A stretch of DNA of 20,108 nucleotides, taken from Phoronis ovalis. Taxonomy: Eukaryota; Phoronida; Phoronidae. Of the stretch, positions 18,430 to 20,108 are shown in pieces. Positions within the stretch are counted from its first letter, which is position 1. Each line of letters starts with the position of its first letter. Location: contig JAOXYB010007234.1 of assembly GCA_028565635.1 (NCBI GenBank), positions 1 to 20,108 on the forward strand. The letters run 5' to 3'. Below the pieces are notes generated by a model. The model had not been told where the DNA came from. It saw nothing but the letters and a program-made list of their open reading frames with translations, and searched no databases. The translations under genes and the position numbers were made by a program.

Positions 18430-20108
18430 AAACAATGTTATTTGTTTAATTAGATGTTGTACACTATTTTGCTTATAATAAAAGTAGACCCAAAATCTAC
18501 CTTTCCAAAACAGTTCTTAAGAATTTTTTTTTATACCTGAAATATGTTTTTTTAGACCGTTTTCACTGCAGTTGGTTATATAATCCTAGCTTCTGTAAGC
18601 ACTGTAGTAAGGGAACTCACCTAGGTTCCATTGTGTAAAGATAACCCGCCTTTTGTATAAAAATGTAACCCTTATTGCGTAACGCGCGTTAACGTGCTTT
18701 GCATTTAAAATAAATCACCTTTTTTGCTCGTTTTTATTCACAAACAAGCACACCAGCCACTGATTTGAGTCGGACCCCCAGAAAAATACACCACTTAGAA
18801 TTAACTTGGCTGATCTAACTTTTTGAGAAAAATAAAACGCTAGTTAAACTTATGTTTTAGTTGATATAGAAACAGCCAAGGAAGGCAGGACTCCGGGGTA
18901 AGCATACTTATAACCTTAATGCTTCAAGTGAATTCATTTGTTATAAAAATTAATATTTCATTGAATGTCTGATACACGCTAATAATTAATAACTGCATTC
19001 CTTTTTGCCCGTGGGCCGAATATGGAATGCACCAGGTTATTTTCAGAGAACACTGGCCATTTTCCAAAAAATAATAGTTTATAGAATTGTGGTAAACATG
19101 CACAAGAAGCCGGAGTCGTGAAATAATTTCTGCAGAAAATTACTATAGATCTTTCGAATCAATTTTTACCATTTCTAGCAAACTTCGATCCCCAATTGCG
19201 ATCCGTAAAATATATAGCAGCAATACTAGTTATATAGCACGCCAACAAGATTACATTTATAGATTTAGTCAAAATAAATATAAACTATATAAATTTACCT
19301 ATGAAACACCCAGAGACACTGTCGCCAGCCAACTTTTAACACCTAAAAATCAGACCCAATTCAAAAGTTTTTATATAAAATTGCTATATTAAAAAAATGC
19401 ACATGATTATCAAATACCTCTAATCGAGTAGAAACCAGTAATTTTTTCCCATGCAGAGGTCACTTGCTCCGAAAAATGTTCAAGGTGACGTGGATAAACA
19501 GTTTATAATTAAAAATTTTCTCCTGTGCGTGCACATTTGTCATCAAAATGTTTTTTTATTTAATAAATAAGACACTTTTTGAATCGGAAATTGCCAAAGT
19601 TGATGCTCAAAAATTAATTTTAAATTGAACTTTATATATTTTACTTTGACTGGTGTAAGTGACATCTACTAGCTGGATTAGAGTAAGGATGGCGACTGTG
19701 ATAGGAAATTGGATATGGAAATTCTTGGTGATGGGTTTTTCCTGTCAAGAATTGGGTATTTTGCTGAGGTAAAGTTGTTTGAGTCTAACTGTCAGAAAGC
19801 CATTTGATATACCATTACAGAATTATGGATGTGCGAATTTGTTGAAAAATACATTAAAGACTAAGGGAAAATGTATAGTGGTGTTTGCTCAAGTCACACT
19901 TTGACTTTTCTGATTTCACATTTTCACAATAAAAAAAATGGAAAATAGTTTAAGAGCCAAAAACACAGTTAATATTTATTTTGACTACCTCTATAGTTTA
20001 AGTTTAGATTCATCTATGGAATTCCACAATAAATTTCTTTAATTTCCAAGAAATCCACAACTTACATAAAATGGGTACAAAACAAAATGGACAAAATGCT
20101 TAATATAA
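18430..20108. other. intergenic AT-rich DNA, no gene seen
   Basis: No open frame of interest, no RNA fold recognised and no clear repeat within the window. Short AT-rich runs only. Confidence 0.4.

Noticed and set aside
1-20108. CRISPR array, operon or viral gene cluster
   Set aside because: No regularly spaced identical repeats, no compact same-strand gene runs and no viral structural genes; the spliced genes show a eukaryotic nuclear sequence.

Overview
The window looks like an AT-rich, intron-rich nuclear segment of a marine bivalve, most likely a mussel-type mollusc. The basis is spliced genes with GT-AG introns, a secreted Arg/Trp-rich peptide gene, a PAN + fibrinogen-domain lectin-like gene (a strongly expanded family in molluscs), and decayed LINE, MITE-like and tRNA-like repeats. 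The species call is inference. No bacterial, viral or CRISPR architecture is visible.

Layout. 1-2650: intergenic, with one diverged direct-repeat pair (about 1751-1850 and 2151-2238). 2703-5140 (+): a complete five-exon gene for a 145-residue secreted peptide precursor, with a TATA box, a noncoding first exon, clean splice sites and a polyadenylation signal. The precursor has a signal peptide, an Arg/Trp-rich cationic peptide resembling tunicate styelins in spacing, and an acidic C-terminal region containing a textbook EF-hand loop split by an intron. 5167-about 8260 (-): a decayed gene convergent with the peptide gene. It has a C-terminal protein-kinase domain broken by frameshifts, preceded by about ten degenerate tandem units that read as a roughly 40-residue protein repeat on the same strand. 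9570-10245 (+): a LINE reverse-transcriptase relic with a YADD motif. 10250-12050: nothing convincing.

12071-17950 (+): a six-coding-exon gene for a secreted protein with an N-terminal PAN/apple-like domain and a C-terminal fibrinogen-related domain. All splice phases fit except one: a net +1 base in exon 2, just before the conserved GGGWT, throws the frame out. The allele is therefore either broken or carries a sequence error. Its introns hold a palindrome-ended 44-bp repeat pair, a tRNA-Phe-like pseudogene, a 411-bp terminal-inverted-repeat element with G-tract ends and an 11-12 bp target duplication, and a hairpin repeat whose relative lies beyond the last exon. 17951-20108: repeats and unassigned AT-rich DNA.

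Both recognisable secreted genes have innate-immunity features (antimicrobial-type peptide; FREP-like lectin). They sit among decayed genes and mobile elements, which fits a fast-evolving accessory region. The item most worth following is the cationic peptide precursor with an EF-hand in its acidic pro-region.
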